Source: Aquanectria penicillioides | Taxonomy: Eukaryota > Ascomycota > Sordariomycetes > Hypocreales > Nectriaceae | Assembly: GCA_003415625.1 (NCBI GenBank) | Contig: PYIU01000002.1 | Span: 3,100,001 to 3,164,000, forward strand | Reading direction: 5' to 3' | Length of the DNA: 64,000 nt | Shown here: piece after piece, positions 1-10,804 of the stretch | How positions within the stretch are numbered: position 1 is the first letter of the stretch | How the letters are laid out: every line of letters starts with the position of its first letter | The notes under the pieces: generated by a model | Seen by the model: only the letters and a program-made list of their open reading frames with translations | Databases searched by the model: none | What the model was told of the DNA's origin: nothing | Program-made: the position numbers and the translations under genes

Positions 1-854
1 GTCGCGATAGCCTAATCTTGTCCACGATCTCAACGATCCGATTTCCTTTGTACTGCATGTAGTTTTTAAAGTTGCGGCGCCTATCCTCTGGCTCGTCGCC
101 CCATTCCTGTTTTGCAAGCCATTTCTCAACGAACTGGGCTTTAACAAGCATGCTGGCGCCATACTTGTTTATCAACTCAAGAATAAACATGAGACAAAAC
201 CTTTCGGCCATGTCCCGAAGATAATACTCGTCCCAGTGGCTGTCGGTGAGCCTTGGGCGCTCGACATCGGTCAAGCTCAGCTCGAGGGACCTGACAAGAG
301 CGGAGTAGGCCCTCGCATTGTTCAATTTCGACAACCCATCGAGGCCTGAATAGTTAGACGGACCCAAAGAGGTTCATGCATTGGAGGGCCATACCAATAG
401 TCTGACCGGTAAGGAGAGCAAGTGCCCGCAGACACCGCATTCGCTCATCGTAATTTGGCCTCGTGATGCCATAGAGGAGACCCTCTGTAGTCTCGGAGTC
501 GTTCACAGCCCTGTCACAGAGAATCTTGATGGCGATTTCTCTGATCGAATAATTTGGATGGTCCAGCAGTTTTTCGAGTGTCTCAAGCTGGAGCGAGTCT
601 TCCGTGTCTTGGGTAATGTACTGGGTCTTTGGCTGGGGTGGGGGTATCTCGTTGTCGTCGCGGATGATGGTGAGTGCCGTGAACACCGTGCTGACGATGC
701 CAAAAGTGGCCAAGCCTAGGCTCACGAGTACGACTCGCTCATCACGGGCAAATGAGAGCAGTGAGTTTGTCCAGCTCATTTTTCTCAATAGCGCTTTCTT
801 AATTTCATGATTGTTGTGTGAAGAAGACTGTGGCACAAATGCGACACCTTCCAC
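1..854 (-). CDS. Membrane-anchored helical-repeat protein, 3' part cut by window edge
   Basis: Two exons are visible on the minus strand: 854-395 and 345-1, continuing past the left edge. The 49-nt intron at 346-394 has a GTATGG donor, a TCTAAC branch motif and a CAG end, and joins in phase, giving ...TGQTIGLDGLSKLNN. The N-terminal third has one hydrophobic segment (about residues 40-62, VVLVSLGLATFGIVSTVF), which suggests a single membrane anchor. After it comes a helical stretch resembling ARM/HEAT-type repeats (LEKLLDHPNYSIREIAIKIL). The visible product is about 268 residues with no stop reached. I do not recognise a named family, and no function is assigned. An internal Met about 25 codons in (MSWTNSLL) could be the real start. 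Intron and frame are well supported; function is unknown. Confidence 0.75.
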
Positions 855-1484
855 GTCCTAGGTGAGGCGAGCTGTTGACAGCTCCTGACGTGATCAGTGT
901 GTCCTGCCGTGTTTCACCGCCCTTGTTAGAGCTAAAGCTGGATTAGCGTGTATTCTGCTCTGACGTGCTTATTTTGACGAGGATAAAGAAATGTCGGTAT
1001 CACCAGGTTGACACCAATCCAATGAAGGGAGTTCTTGTCTCTTTCACATTTCTGGCAACTTTTAGTCTATACTACAGCAAAGTACCATGGCTCCTGGAGT
1101 CTATTCTAGGTTACTGTTTTATCTGTTCCGTGTTGTTCTGGAGTATCAACATCAGCAAGTAGATAAAAAAGGAACATTCATTAGAGTAGAAAGATATACT
1201 CGACTAAATGCTATAGACTGCCGCGATCTTTGGATCCTTTTCCCTCAGTTTTTCCTCCATGTTTGACATCAGAGTTGAACTTTGGTCACATCCCAGATCA
1301 TGTTCCGGGAAGCTGTTTGGCAAAGGTGGGGCACACATTGAACGACCAATGACCAGTGCACAAAGGCCCAATTCGTTACGAAGTCGAGTGCCGATAACGA
1401 TAAGGATTTTCAAAAAAAAAATCCCAGTTCCAGTCGCCATCAACTTTCCAGTCCACAGGCACGACTCCCACAACCAAAGTTGAG
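855..1484. other. Intergenic, divergent promoter region
   Basis: This lies between the divergently transcribed membrane protein and NOP14, so it should hold both promoters. Small open frames here have no protein-like composition. An A9 run is present near 1411-1420. Nothing else is recognised. Confidence 0.5.
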
Positions 1485-4283
1485 ATGGCCGGCTCTCAGC
1501 TCAAGCGCCTCAAGGCGTCTCTAAGGGAACAGGGAATTGTCGGGCCGCAGCAGTCAAAAAAACAAAAACGTCGTATCGCGCAGGATGAGCGCGCCCGCAA
1601 CGAAAAGCGTCTCCAGAGAGGGGTGGTCCTCGAGGGCATTCGCGAACAATTCAACCCTTTCGACCTGAAGCATGCCGCGCGCGGTCCGAAATTTGAGGTC
1701 ACAACCAACAGACCTACCGCTGCCGGTATTGCTGGTGGCATCAAGGGTCGCCCTGGCCAGGCCAAAGCCGCCAGCGAAGAGAGGGTAGCAAACCCCAACC
1801 ATGATGCATTGATGGATCGCTAACAGGATATTGCAGCGCCGAGAAACTCTACTCGTCGAGATGCAGCGCCGTAACAAGGTTGGCGGCATCATCGATCGCC
1901 GATTCGGTGAAAACGACCCTACCATGACACCCGAAGAAAAGATGCTGGAGCGTTTCGCTAGAGAGAAGCAGAAGAGCCACAAGAAGGGTTCCATGTTCGA
2001 CCTAGAGGACGATGAACCCTCAGAAGGGTTGACGCATTTGGGGAAGTCCTTGACTTTTGACGACATGGCGGCCGACGATTTCCAAGAAGAAGACCTCGAA
2101 GATGGCTACGACAGTGATGGGTCGGTTCGCGAAATGCAGAGACTGAAGCGCCTGCGCTCTCTAGCCGGAATGGGCATCGACGGAGAAGAGGACTCAGAGA
2201 ACGAGGAGCCTGAGCGAAAGAAATCAAAGAAGGAGGTCATGGAAGAAGTCATCGCCAAGTCCAAGCTGCACAAGTATGAGCGTCAGGCTGCCAAGGAGCA
2301 AGATGATGATCTACGAGCAGAGTTGGATAAGGAGTTGCCAAATATCCAAATGCTTCTGTCACAAGGCAAAAATGCGTCCAAGACTCAGACTGCTGACCCA
2401 ACTTCTGTCTCAACCATCGCGGGCGTGGAGCGCAGTGCTTTTGAGAGAAATTTCGATCTCGAAGTCAAGAAGTTGGCTCAAGACAGGAGGGCACAGCCTG
2501 CCGATCGCACCAAAACTGACGAGGAGAAAGTCGAAGAGGAATCCAAGAGGCTAAAGGAACTCGAGGACAAGCGACAGAGGCGTATGAGAGGCGAGGAGGT
2601 GACTGATAGCGAGGATGACTCCAAGTCAGAGAAGGGCGGCTCCAACAATCAACTAGACTTTATGGCCATGGATGAAGACGAAGATGAATTTGGCCTCGGA
2701 AGTGGAATTAAAGCTCGACCTACCGCAACGGAGCTTGGATTCGACGACGAAGACGACTTTCTCATCGACGACGACCTTGTCGCAAGCGGGTCTGACCTAG
2801 AACTAGTTGAGAGCGACGAGGACTCTGATATGGACGACTCAGGGGACGAAGAGGCAGAAGATGACGAGGAGGATGAGTTTACCAAGGGTCTGCTCAACGA
2901 AGAGGAGGCTAGAAACCCTGTCTTCGAAGCAGAGTCCTCTACCAAGGCCTCGGCGATCCAAAGGGAGATGATCAGGGCCTACCCTTCACTTTCCCCTGTC
3001 CCAAATCTTGTGATGAGTTTCGGGCCGCCATTGCGCCCTACCCGGCAAAGAGCATCCCTACAATCGTTCAAAGAATTCGAGCGCTGTACCACCCCAAGCT
3101 CGACAGCAAGAATAAGGAGCGCCTGGCAAACTTCTCTGCTGCACTGGTCGACTTTATTGCTTTGCCGTGGGATCCATCCACCTCCCCTTCCTTCTCTGTT
3201 CTGGAGAGCGTTATCCGTCACATTCACTCTCTAGCCAAGATGTTCCCTATCGAAATCAGCACGCAATTCCGGCATAACATTGAGGAGATTGGACAATCAA
3301 GGCCCCTGGCTTTGGAGTCTGGTGATCTGATTCTTCTCACGGCTGTGGGCACCATCTTCCCGACCTCTGACCACTTCCACCAAGTTGTCACACCTGCTGT
3401 ATTGACTATTGGGCGTTACTTGGGCCAAAAGGTTCCTCGGCACTTGTCCGACTTTGCTATTGGCACATATCTCTCAATCCTTGGTGTCAGCTATCAAAAG
3501 CTAGCCAAGAGATATGTCCCAGAGGTGATTAATTTCTCTCTCAACACCCTCCAGGCCCTTTCTCCAGTGGCCAGTTCGAAAGCCATGGGAGGTTTCCCTA
3601 TCCACAATGCCCCGGCCGGTGTTCGTGCTGAGTCTACCAACAAGACTCTTCTGAGAAAGTTGAACTTTTCTGATTGCCGTAGCATCGATGTTTCTGGTGC
3701 ACAGGCCAAATCTCTAAAAGTCGCCCTCTTAGATACCACAGCTCAGGCTCTTGAGGCCGCCGCAGATACATGGACCGGAAAGAGCGCTTTCTCTGAGACG
3801 TTTTCTCAGGCAGTGGACGCTCTAAAGCACCTCAACAACAAAGCCTGCCGAGTACATTTACCCTCCGGTCTCGTTGAACGACTTGAGAAGCTCCAAGTTA
3901 AGCTTGAACGGATGCTCAAGGTCGCACAGCTCTCTCGTCGGCCACTGGAGTTGCATCATCACCGACCCTTGGCCATCAAGACTTACGTGCCTAAGTTCGA
4001 GGAGACATTTGATCCCGACAAGCACTATGATCCTGATCGTGAGCGTGCGGAGCTAGCCAAGTTGAAGGCTGAGCACAAGAAGGAACGCAAGGGCGCTATG
4101 AGAGAGCTGCGGAAGGATGCCAACTTCATGGCAAGAGAGAAGCTGCGCATCAAGAAGGCCAAGGACGAAGCCTATGAGAAGAAGTACAAGAGGTTGGTGG
4201 CCGAGATCCAGAGTGAAGAGGGACGTGAGGCGAATGCGTATGAGAGGGAAAAGGCGGCGCGAAAGCGGAAGAACAATAGGTAA
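1485..4283 (+). CDS. NOP14: Nucleolar complex protein 14 (NOP14), with one apparent -1 frame break
   Basis: NOP14 is a nucleolar factor needed for 18S rRNA maturation and 40S subunit assembly as part of the SSU processome. Exon 1 is 1485-1784 and exon 2 begins at 1837. The 52-nt intron (GTAGCA donor, CTAAC branch, TTGCAG end) joins EER to RRETL in phase. Family features follow in order: a basic N-terminus, the QFNPFDLKHAARGPKFEV segment, NKVGGIIDRRFGEND, long Asp/Glu-rich stretches (about residues 150-470), LPFTFPCPKS, and a basic coiled-coil C-terminus rich in Lys/Arg. Total length is about 915 residues, normal for filamentous fungi. The frame changes by -1 between about 2911 and 2985: NPVFEAESS is in one frame and LPFTFPCPKSCDEFR in the next. 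A one-base loss beside the AAAGGG at 2960-2965 would explain this. A 44-nt intron at 2920-2963 would also restore the frame but has a poor donor and no branch site. Identification is firm; the frame break is unexplained. Confidence 0.93.
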
Positions 4284-5015
4284 AAAGGACATCCTATGCA
4301 TACAATACCAACACTTTTGATTTACTTTCAACCCGTGTTTCCTCCTTACTCATTTCCTACCGGAGTTGGTTCCAGAAACATGCTGCATGATGTTTGGTGG
4401 GTACGCAGTGGTACTTCGACATGAGGCTATGGGAGTTGGTATACAACTAAATGGGCTACTTTCCACAGCATTTCCCGAAGAACCCCCTGGCCTTGCTAGA
4501 CTTCAGTGACCACTCAAGGGGGATACAAATATTCAAGTTTTCCTGTGCTAGGATCTATGGACTACATAAGAAGAAAAAATCGTAAAAACTCTAAAAGATC
4601 GGTTTTATTTCAGCTATCGCGTAAATAAAGAACCAGTTAATTACCCCCTAAAATACCATCCTCTTGAATGGAAGTTTAGACAATCTTTAGACTCGGGTGA
4701 CTTGGTGAAATCTTTGGTATACCAAGTGTACAGTGTCCATTTAGGTTGTACCACTGTCCACGCTCCCGTTGCTGGGGCTGAGAATTCCACCTAGAACACC
4801 CGCTGAAGCCTGCTGTAGCCCCAGCTCCTTGCCCAAACATATATTTTCTCCGAGCTTGCTTGCATCATCAAATTTCTCACTATTGACCACAGAGCACCGG
4901 TCTCGTTCAAAACACCTCCCACGGGTAATGTACGAAGATTGTGCCAAGCTGGTATTTAAGTCGTTTCTGTCGGTCCAGGCGCATTTCTCGCTGCTGAAAG
5001 CGGAGTGTTTATATC
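4284..5015. other. Intergenic, NOP14 3' end and G-patch gene promoter
   Basis: The region is fairly AT-rich near 4560-4680. No RNA gene or protein-like frame was found. It presumably holds the NOP14 terminator and the promoter of the next gene, which is on the same strand. Confidence 0.45.
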
Positions 5016-6029
5016 ATGAGCATGTCACAACACAATGGCGCAAGTGCGCCTGACGACGACGAGGATGACTACATGAACATGGCCTTTGAGGAGCCAGCGG
5101 CTATCAAGGAGACATCTCTTCAACGCACCCAGCGACTTAAACGAGAGTCGCGAGCCAGGGGCATCATAAAATCCAAGGCGCAGATCGCCGAGGAGGAAGA
5201 GGCCGCCCGAGAAAAGGCCCTGTCAACATCCATGCTGGAGGACCCCAAGGCCAAGAAGAGCAAAGGTCTGGCCATGATGGCCAAAATGGGTTTCACCGGA
5301 GGCGGTTTAGGAAGGAAAGGAGAAGATGGCCAGGGCCAGGGGAGAACAGAGCCGATCAGAGCCAGTGTCAAAGAAGACCGTGGCGGGATTGGCCTGGATA
5401 ACGAGAAGAAGAGGAAGTTGAGAGAAGCGGCAGAAGAGAGGGATGCGAAGATGACAAAGATGGATCCGATTGAATATCGAGATCGAGTGAGAAAAGAACG
5501 CGAGGAGGCCCGGATGGAGAAGCAATTTTTCGCTGCCCAGCGCGTTGCCGAGCGCATGGATGATGAGGCGCCAGTCGACCAGATCGCGGCAACAGGCGAC
5601 GCACCATCGAAGGATGACGACGCTGAGGCAACAAAGAAACCGCGATCGATATCTTCTCGCCCTCTCAAGTCTATCCCGGTGCTGTACCGAGGCCTCATCC
5701 GCTATCGTGAAGAGCAGGAGCGTGACAGGCGGATGAGATATGATCTTGAGCAGTCATTGTCCAGATTACCGACATATGAAGACGACCATGAGGATGCGGA
5801 TGACAAAAAGGCTCTAGGCAAAGGACATACGGTCTATGCAGCAGCAGAAGATTTAGACGAGGAAGATGAGGAATTGGACGAATTTAATACATTGGAAATC
5901 GGGGAACGGCTAAAGCAGGTATTGCAATATCTTCGGGATAAGCATCTATACTGCTTCTGGTGCAAGATGGCCTATGAGGACTCGGCGATGGAGGGATGTC
6001 CGGGATTGACGGAGGAAGATCATGATTAA
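5016..6029 (+). CDS. G-patch domain protein, GPATCH11/CCDC75-like
   Basis: This is a single-exon frame of 337 residues. The G-patch (about residues 88-115, GLAMMAKMGFTGGGLGRKGE) follows an acidic, charged N-terminus. G-patch proteins usually bind and activate DEAH/DExH RNA helicases. The middle is highly charged and helical (EYRDRVRKEREEARMEKQF). The C-terminus carries the DUF4187 signature of GPATCH11: YLRDKHLYCFWCKMAY, then a stretch with GCPGLTEEDHD, which includes a possible metal-binding CxxC pair. This domain order and C-terminal ending are those of GPATCH11. The start is the first of two close Met codons (MSMSQ), and the second could also serve. The exact pathway in fungi is not settled; a role in splicing or RNP remodelling is inferred from the family. 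Confidence 0.88.
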   Translation: MSMSQHNGASAPDDDEDDYMNMAFEEPAAIKETSLQRTQRLKRESRARGIIKSKAQIAEEEEAAREKALSTSMLEDPKAKKSKGLAMMAKMGFTGGGLGRKGEDGQGQGRTEPIRASVKEDRGGIGLDNEKKRKLREAAEERDAKMTKMDPIEYRDRVRKEREEARMEKQFFAAQRVAERMDDEAPVDQIAATGDAPSKDDDAEATKKPRSISSRPLKSIPVLYRGLIRYREEQERDRRMRYDLEQSLSRLPTYEDDHEDADDKKALGKGHTVYAAAEDLDEEDEELDEFNTLEIGERLKQVLQYLRDKHLYCFWCKMAYEDSAMEGCPGLTEEDHD

Positions 6030-6667
6030 CAGGATATCGACCACTCCTCCTTGTATGAAGGATAGAGGAGGTTGCTTGTATTTCATGCATGTTTGGATAC
6101 CCGGATGCACCCATTCCCAAAATACTTGCTCAGCAGACGATGGCGAGCCGGACGCTTACAATATTAAATGAAGAACACAAGCCTTGAAATATTTCTTGTT
6201 CTATCGCTTTTCAAAGAAGAAGGGAGTAGCGCACATGTTTGTCGCCCAAATGTCAAAGAACGCAACTCCATTAAAATCAGCCAAGCACTTTGGGGAGTCA
6301 ACGGCCTGAAAGACGCCAGGAAGTTTGGTCAATATGAACCCCTTTTTACAAAGGGCGCCCAAGGTTCTCTTTATGGCGTTCCGACTGTACACTTTCACCC
6401 CGAAAGAACGTGGTTGAACTGTCAAGACCTTCACGTGTGTTCATAAGAAATTATGCGCCCAACCTTTGTCTTATTCACGTGTTCCTCTACAATGGTCTTA
6501 CCATCCTCAAGGTATAACTGTAGCCCTCGTGGCACTAAATGTTATTCGACAAGCTCTTTCACAAAATTATCCGGTTCAAGGTGATCAGCCAATCCTCACT
6601 CAACATTGACAACATTTTATCCATTTTTGTTTTCCTTCGAAGGCCGTATCTGAAACACTCGCCCGCC
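6030..6667. other. Intergenic
   Basis: No RNA gene, repeat or convincing coding frame was recognised. An open frame reaches upstream from the next small gene to 6539, but its composition there is not protein-like. Confidence 0.4.
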
Positions 6668-6934
6668 ATGTGTGTCCTCATAACCTATCACGAATGCTGC
6701 TACAATCCGCAGTGCGGCCGGCCCTTGGAACCCTCGGGCAGAGTGAAGGGCTGTGATCTGGCGTTGAGAAACGGTTCGTTTGGCGACTGCAATCGAGGGC
6801 TCATGGGGACGGATGTGGTTCGATTAAGTACCCGGCTTTGTTCCACTTGTTTGCAGGCTCGCAAGGGAGTTAACCCTTGGAACGAAGGCCAGCGAATGTT
6901 GGAGGAGTGTATGTCGAGGAAGAATCAGCATTGA
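6668..6934 (+). CDS. Small cysteine-rich protein, unknown function
   Basis: This is an 88-codon frame starting MCVLITYHECCYNPQCGR and ending in SRKNQH. It has about nine cysteines in 88 residues, including a CC pair and a CSTC (CxxC) motif near residue 60, so metal binding is plausible. Small proteins beginning Met-Cys with spaced Cys/His occur widely in Pezizomycotina, but I cannot name this family. The frame is open upstream to 6539. The ATG at 6668 is preferred because the Cys pattern begins there and the upstream extension is not protein-like. There is no obvious signal peptide, so it is probably not a secreted effector. The gene could be spurious; the regular Cys spacing argues for it. 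Confidence 0.5.
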   Translation: MCVLITYHECCYNPQCGRPLEPSGRVKGCDLALRNGSFGDCNRGLMGTDVVRLSTRLCSTCLQARKGVNPWNEGQRMLEECMSRKNQH

Positions 6935-7167
6935 GAGGAAGCATCAAAGCGAGTTCTGTTGTTAGCACATTGTAATTCTTCGAGTTCTGGTCCTTAAAAG
7001 TTGGTTCTTTTTGGCGTGACGCATGTGTTTCAGAGACCTTGGCATGGGCAATCTTCACGCTCACATATCAAGTTCATTGTATACCAAGGCATCCGGGATG
7101 TAAGTTCAACTCATTCGCTGTTATTATCATTATCAACTAAAAACGGACGCGTAATTGTTGGACGTAG

Positions 7168-8107
7168 TTATGATTGCCCCGCGGGCGGGTTCTGAACCGG
7201 CTGGACTGGGGGAGTGGGTGTGGTGGGCACCTCAGTCTTGGGTTGAACCTCGGGAATCGACGAGTTCCGGTACGATTGCTGAGCTGGCGGTGCGGGTTGG
7301 AAGAACATAGGTTGCTGGTAGGCTTGAGTCATGGGGAAATTGGTGGGGTAGACCAAGTTTCCGCCAACACCGGCCTGGACGTAGAGAATCTGGCTGCTGC
7401 GGTTTCGGACGTTGGTTTCGTAGCAGGCGATGATGAACAAGATCAGATGAAGGATTCTGAAAAGGTGGAACGTTAGCGATGTCACGGAGAAGGAGACGAA
7501 ACCATATCAGGGTGACTCACATTTCCAGAATTCCAAATGCAAAGATGGCCTGGTACAAGGAACCGCCGTAGACATAGCTGTAAATGCTCGAGTAGGAGTA
7601 GGAGTAGTAGGAATAGTATTCGTCGTTGACAGTGACGCCGTAGATGGCCACAGCGACCACATAGCCCATCCAGAGTAGCAGGTCAAGGGCAACACAGGCA
7701 CCTGGGTGAATGCCTCTGTGGCCTTTCTGCACGCAGAGGCAGATGCTCTCTGCCAAACTCCAGATGAAACCAACACCAGCCTAAGCATTGAGAATGAGTA
7801 AGAAACACAACCACGAGGGGGATCGGGAGAGACGTGGCAGAGGGATCAACTTACAGGAGCGATAAACATAATAAGAGGCCAAACGGTCCAGTTTGCGGCG
7901 AGGGCAGCAACGAGGCCGATGAGGATGAGACAGAATATCATTGACAAAATTCGCAGAGTCAACTTGGATGACCACATTCCCCGAGGTGACATGTGGATAG
8001 CGCGCACGGGTGTGCCCTGAGGTTGAAATACATTTTGCATTTGCTGATACTGCGCTGGGAGTACAAGATGTTGCCGTTGCTGGTTCTGGTTCTGCTGCTG
8101 CTGCTGC

Positions 8108-8138
<31 letters not shown>

Positions 8139-8199
8139 GCTGTTGTTCCTCCTGCTGCCGAGGGGGCTGCTGGTTTTGGGGAGGGTTTGATTCCTCCAT
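7168..8199 (-). CDS. MARVEL-domain membrane protein with N-terminal polyglutamine
   Basis: Three exons are seen: 8199-7855, 7780-7521 and 7456-7168. The introns have GTAAGT and GTGAGT donors, and exon phases agree throughout. The product is 297 residues. Residues about 1-60 are Pro/Gln-rich with 18 consecutive Gln. Four hydrophobic segments follow, in the MARVEL arrangement: LRILSMIFCLILIGLVAAL, a second reaching IMFIAPAGVGFIWSL, LDLLLWMGYVVAVAIYG, and LEIILHLILFIIACYETN. The C-terminal tail is Pro/Gln-rich (PEVQPKTEVPTTPTPP). MARVEL proteins sit in the plasma or vesicle membrane and organise lipid microdomains (NCE102 is the best-known yeast relative). A Tyr/Ser-rich loop (EYYSYYSYSYSS) lies between TM3 and TM4. 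Both N- and C-terminal tails should face the cytosol. The family call is good; the specific role is unknown. Confidence 0.85.
8092..8145 (-). repeat. CAG/CAA microsatellite encoding 18 Gln
   Basis: On the plus strand this is an in-frame tract of CTG and TTG triplets, read on the minus strand as 18 glutamines near the N-terminus of the MARVEL protein. It mixes two codons, which is less slippage-prone than a pure CAG run. Length variation between strains is likely. Confidence 0.95.
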
Positions 8200-10804
8200 G
8201 GTGAGAAGCTCAGCACTTGACGGAAGTTTCCAAGGTCGATATAATTAGTCTCCAAGGTTAAAGAAAGAACCGAAGCGGAAACACGGAATAAGGAAAGAAA
8301 AAAACGAGAGTCGAAGAAAAAGAAGATGATGAACGAGAGTCGGAGAATGGCGGCGCGAGAGAGAGTCAAGCAGAATTAGAGACCAAAGCCGGGGTGCAGC
8401 AGGGCCTGGGTTACGCTCAGTAATTAAGCTACTCGGCTCCTTACAATGCGCAGGCCCTGTCACGGCGAATTGCGGCCGAAGGCACAGAACCGACAGGCCA
8501 TGGCCAAGCCTCCCCCACCACTAAACACGTCGAGGAGCCGATCCCATGTCGCTAATGTCACAGCGGACCAGGGTTTAGCTCAGCCCAAGGGAGGCTGTGG
8601 CGGCCTCGTGCAGGCCTCACCCATGCTACAAAAGGGACGGGCTCGAGGCGGCGCTTGGCAAGAAAGCGATTTCGACGAGCCCTGCGTCATGCATGTGCAC
8701 GAGAGAGCCAGAAAGGAATCAGAGACAAGGGGCGACGAGCCTAATAAAGGACGAGATGCTGTGACTTGCATACAGTTGGCATCGCGAGACGCAAGCTCTT
8801 CATCGTCATTCTCTACGATAGTTGGGAGCTCAACAACAAAGGCGTGGTGGCGTGAAGGATTGGGAGCGCCCACGATCTAAAACTGCGACCCCCTCCCCCT
8901 CCCCCTGGAGGATCGTTGGAGGGTTTCCCCCGGCGCCTGATGGTCAAACAGGCCAGAAGAATGATGGATTCTCGGTTGGAGTCGTGCATTTCCGAGAGCC
9001 GTTGGACATTTTCCGTGTAAACGGTAGGGCTGGATCTGCGCCTCGCAGAGTTTTCGTCAAAGTTGGATGGATGCCTACCGTGCGCATGTGGATCTTTTCG
9101 GGCTACGCCATTGGGGAGCATATGAATCAAGGCCCTCTTGTTGGAAGAGGCAACAAGAGTCACCGCCTTGTGTAGTGAGGGTTCTTCTATCTGGCTGGTT
9201 TTGGAAATGGCCGAGCTTCGCGTGTGACCAAGAGGAGTTCACGATGCCTAATTAGACAGGGTCGTATTTTTTTTTTCCTCCTTCGCCAAGACACGCCTTG
9301 AGACGGTGGCCCCTGGAATCGATCCCAATGGGCCGGCCTAGGCAGAAGTGCCTCCAGAGCAACCCAACAACTGCCCAATCGAATTCGATGAGACAAGACG
9401 TGTTGTGTGAACGAGGAGGGAGAGGATGTGTCTTGTCATTCACGCAGCCAGCAATAAGGTTCTTATTTTTATTCCTTCTCCAATCTTCTAGGTATTGGGT
9501 CCGATTTGGCGAAATGCGCCACTCTTGTCTCGGATCCTAGATCCTTATTTGACGCATCCGAGCAGCCAATTTTCGCTTAGGATGCAGCAATGCTAGGTTG
9601 GTGCAATTGGTTTGACAAGTTCCTCCCGTTTCTGAGAATTGCATGATCTCAAGAACATGGATATTCCAACCTAAAGAATAAATAAAGGAGTAAATAATTA
9701 TAAATTACAATGCATTTGTTTATTTGTTTGTTTGTTTACTTATTTTACCTACTTGATGATTATTCGTCCATAATACATTCCCTTACGTTATCGTAGAAAT
9801 TGCATAGCAATTTGGATACAGACGACCAGGCGACACTTGTCACACCCACCGTACCACTGATTCGTCAAAGCAGAGAAAGAAATAATACATATACATGTGG
9901 CTACAGATCTCTGTGGTTGGAAGGAATCAAAGTCAACCACGGCGGTTTTATTTTTTTTTTTGGCCCGTGTTCCAGGAGGAAGGTAGCAGCTCCCCCCAAG
10001 TCAAGACTAGATTTCCTATTTCATTACTCGAATCACAATTGTGTAGCCAAAAATGGAGTGCTTTGGTTGAATCTGGCGCAGAGAAACAAAGAGGACAAGT
10101 GATATATAATGTTACAATAATTTTTCTACAGACAAGATTTGATATCCGAAAATTCTAGAGCATAACGTGGTGACCAACCCGTATCCAGCCACTAGCGCGC
10201 TGTGGGTCATGAAATCAGCATCCATAATCTTCTCCAACTCCACCAACTCCTTTTAGCCAGGCGAGGCAAGATACACATTGCCGCTACTCCAACAACACCA
10301 ACAAAACGTCATCTAGCCAATAGGAACCTCCTCCTCGGGCTCCTCTTCTTATCCCCGCAATGTCCGTTGCAAAGCCGGCCGTCTCTCTCACAAAACAACC
10401 ATACACAGACCTTCATAACCTCCCAACCTATGCAAGCATGGACCCGCCCAACACATCTCTCTTCTGCATGGCGCGACGACGTTATCAACCAATAACACGA
10501 CTAATCTAATTATGCTGGGAAAGGCAAAGTCTCCATTTGGCCCGGGTCCGAATCGGAATCGATGTTGCAATTCCGACCACTTGCTTGCTAATCCAGAAAA
10601 AAAAAATCCCCCAAAGTAACATCCTCTCAGTGTCGGGACTCTGCCTCATCATCAATCATGTCTTGAGGCCTGCTATTTTTTTTTTAAATCGACTGTTCCA
10701 AGGTTCATCATTTTGTATAAACTTTCGCCGTAATTCCTTCATCCCCAAGTAATGGTTCATCCATCCTCTCCTCTCTAATAGACGTCAATTGAGGATCAGC
10801 CACC
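8200..10804. other. Gene-free stretch of 2.6 kb
   Basis: This lies between the MARVEL gene and the MFS gene, which are divergent, so it holds both promoters. It contains AT-rich low-complexity DNA around 9670-9760 (repeated TTTG units near 9717-9740) and several T or A runs. The open frames on both strands are compositionally unconvincing, and no tRNA, rRNA or repeat element was recognised. Confidence 0.5.

Noticed and set aside
8446..9175. Overlapping frames of 97-144 codons on both strands
   Set aside because: Both strands are open in parallel, with no splice structure or recognisable motifs.
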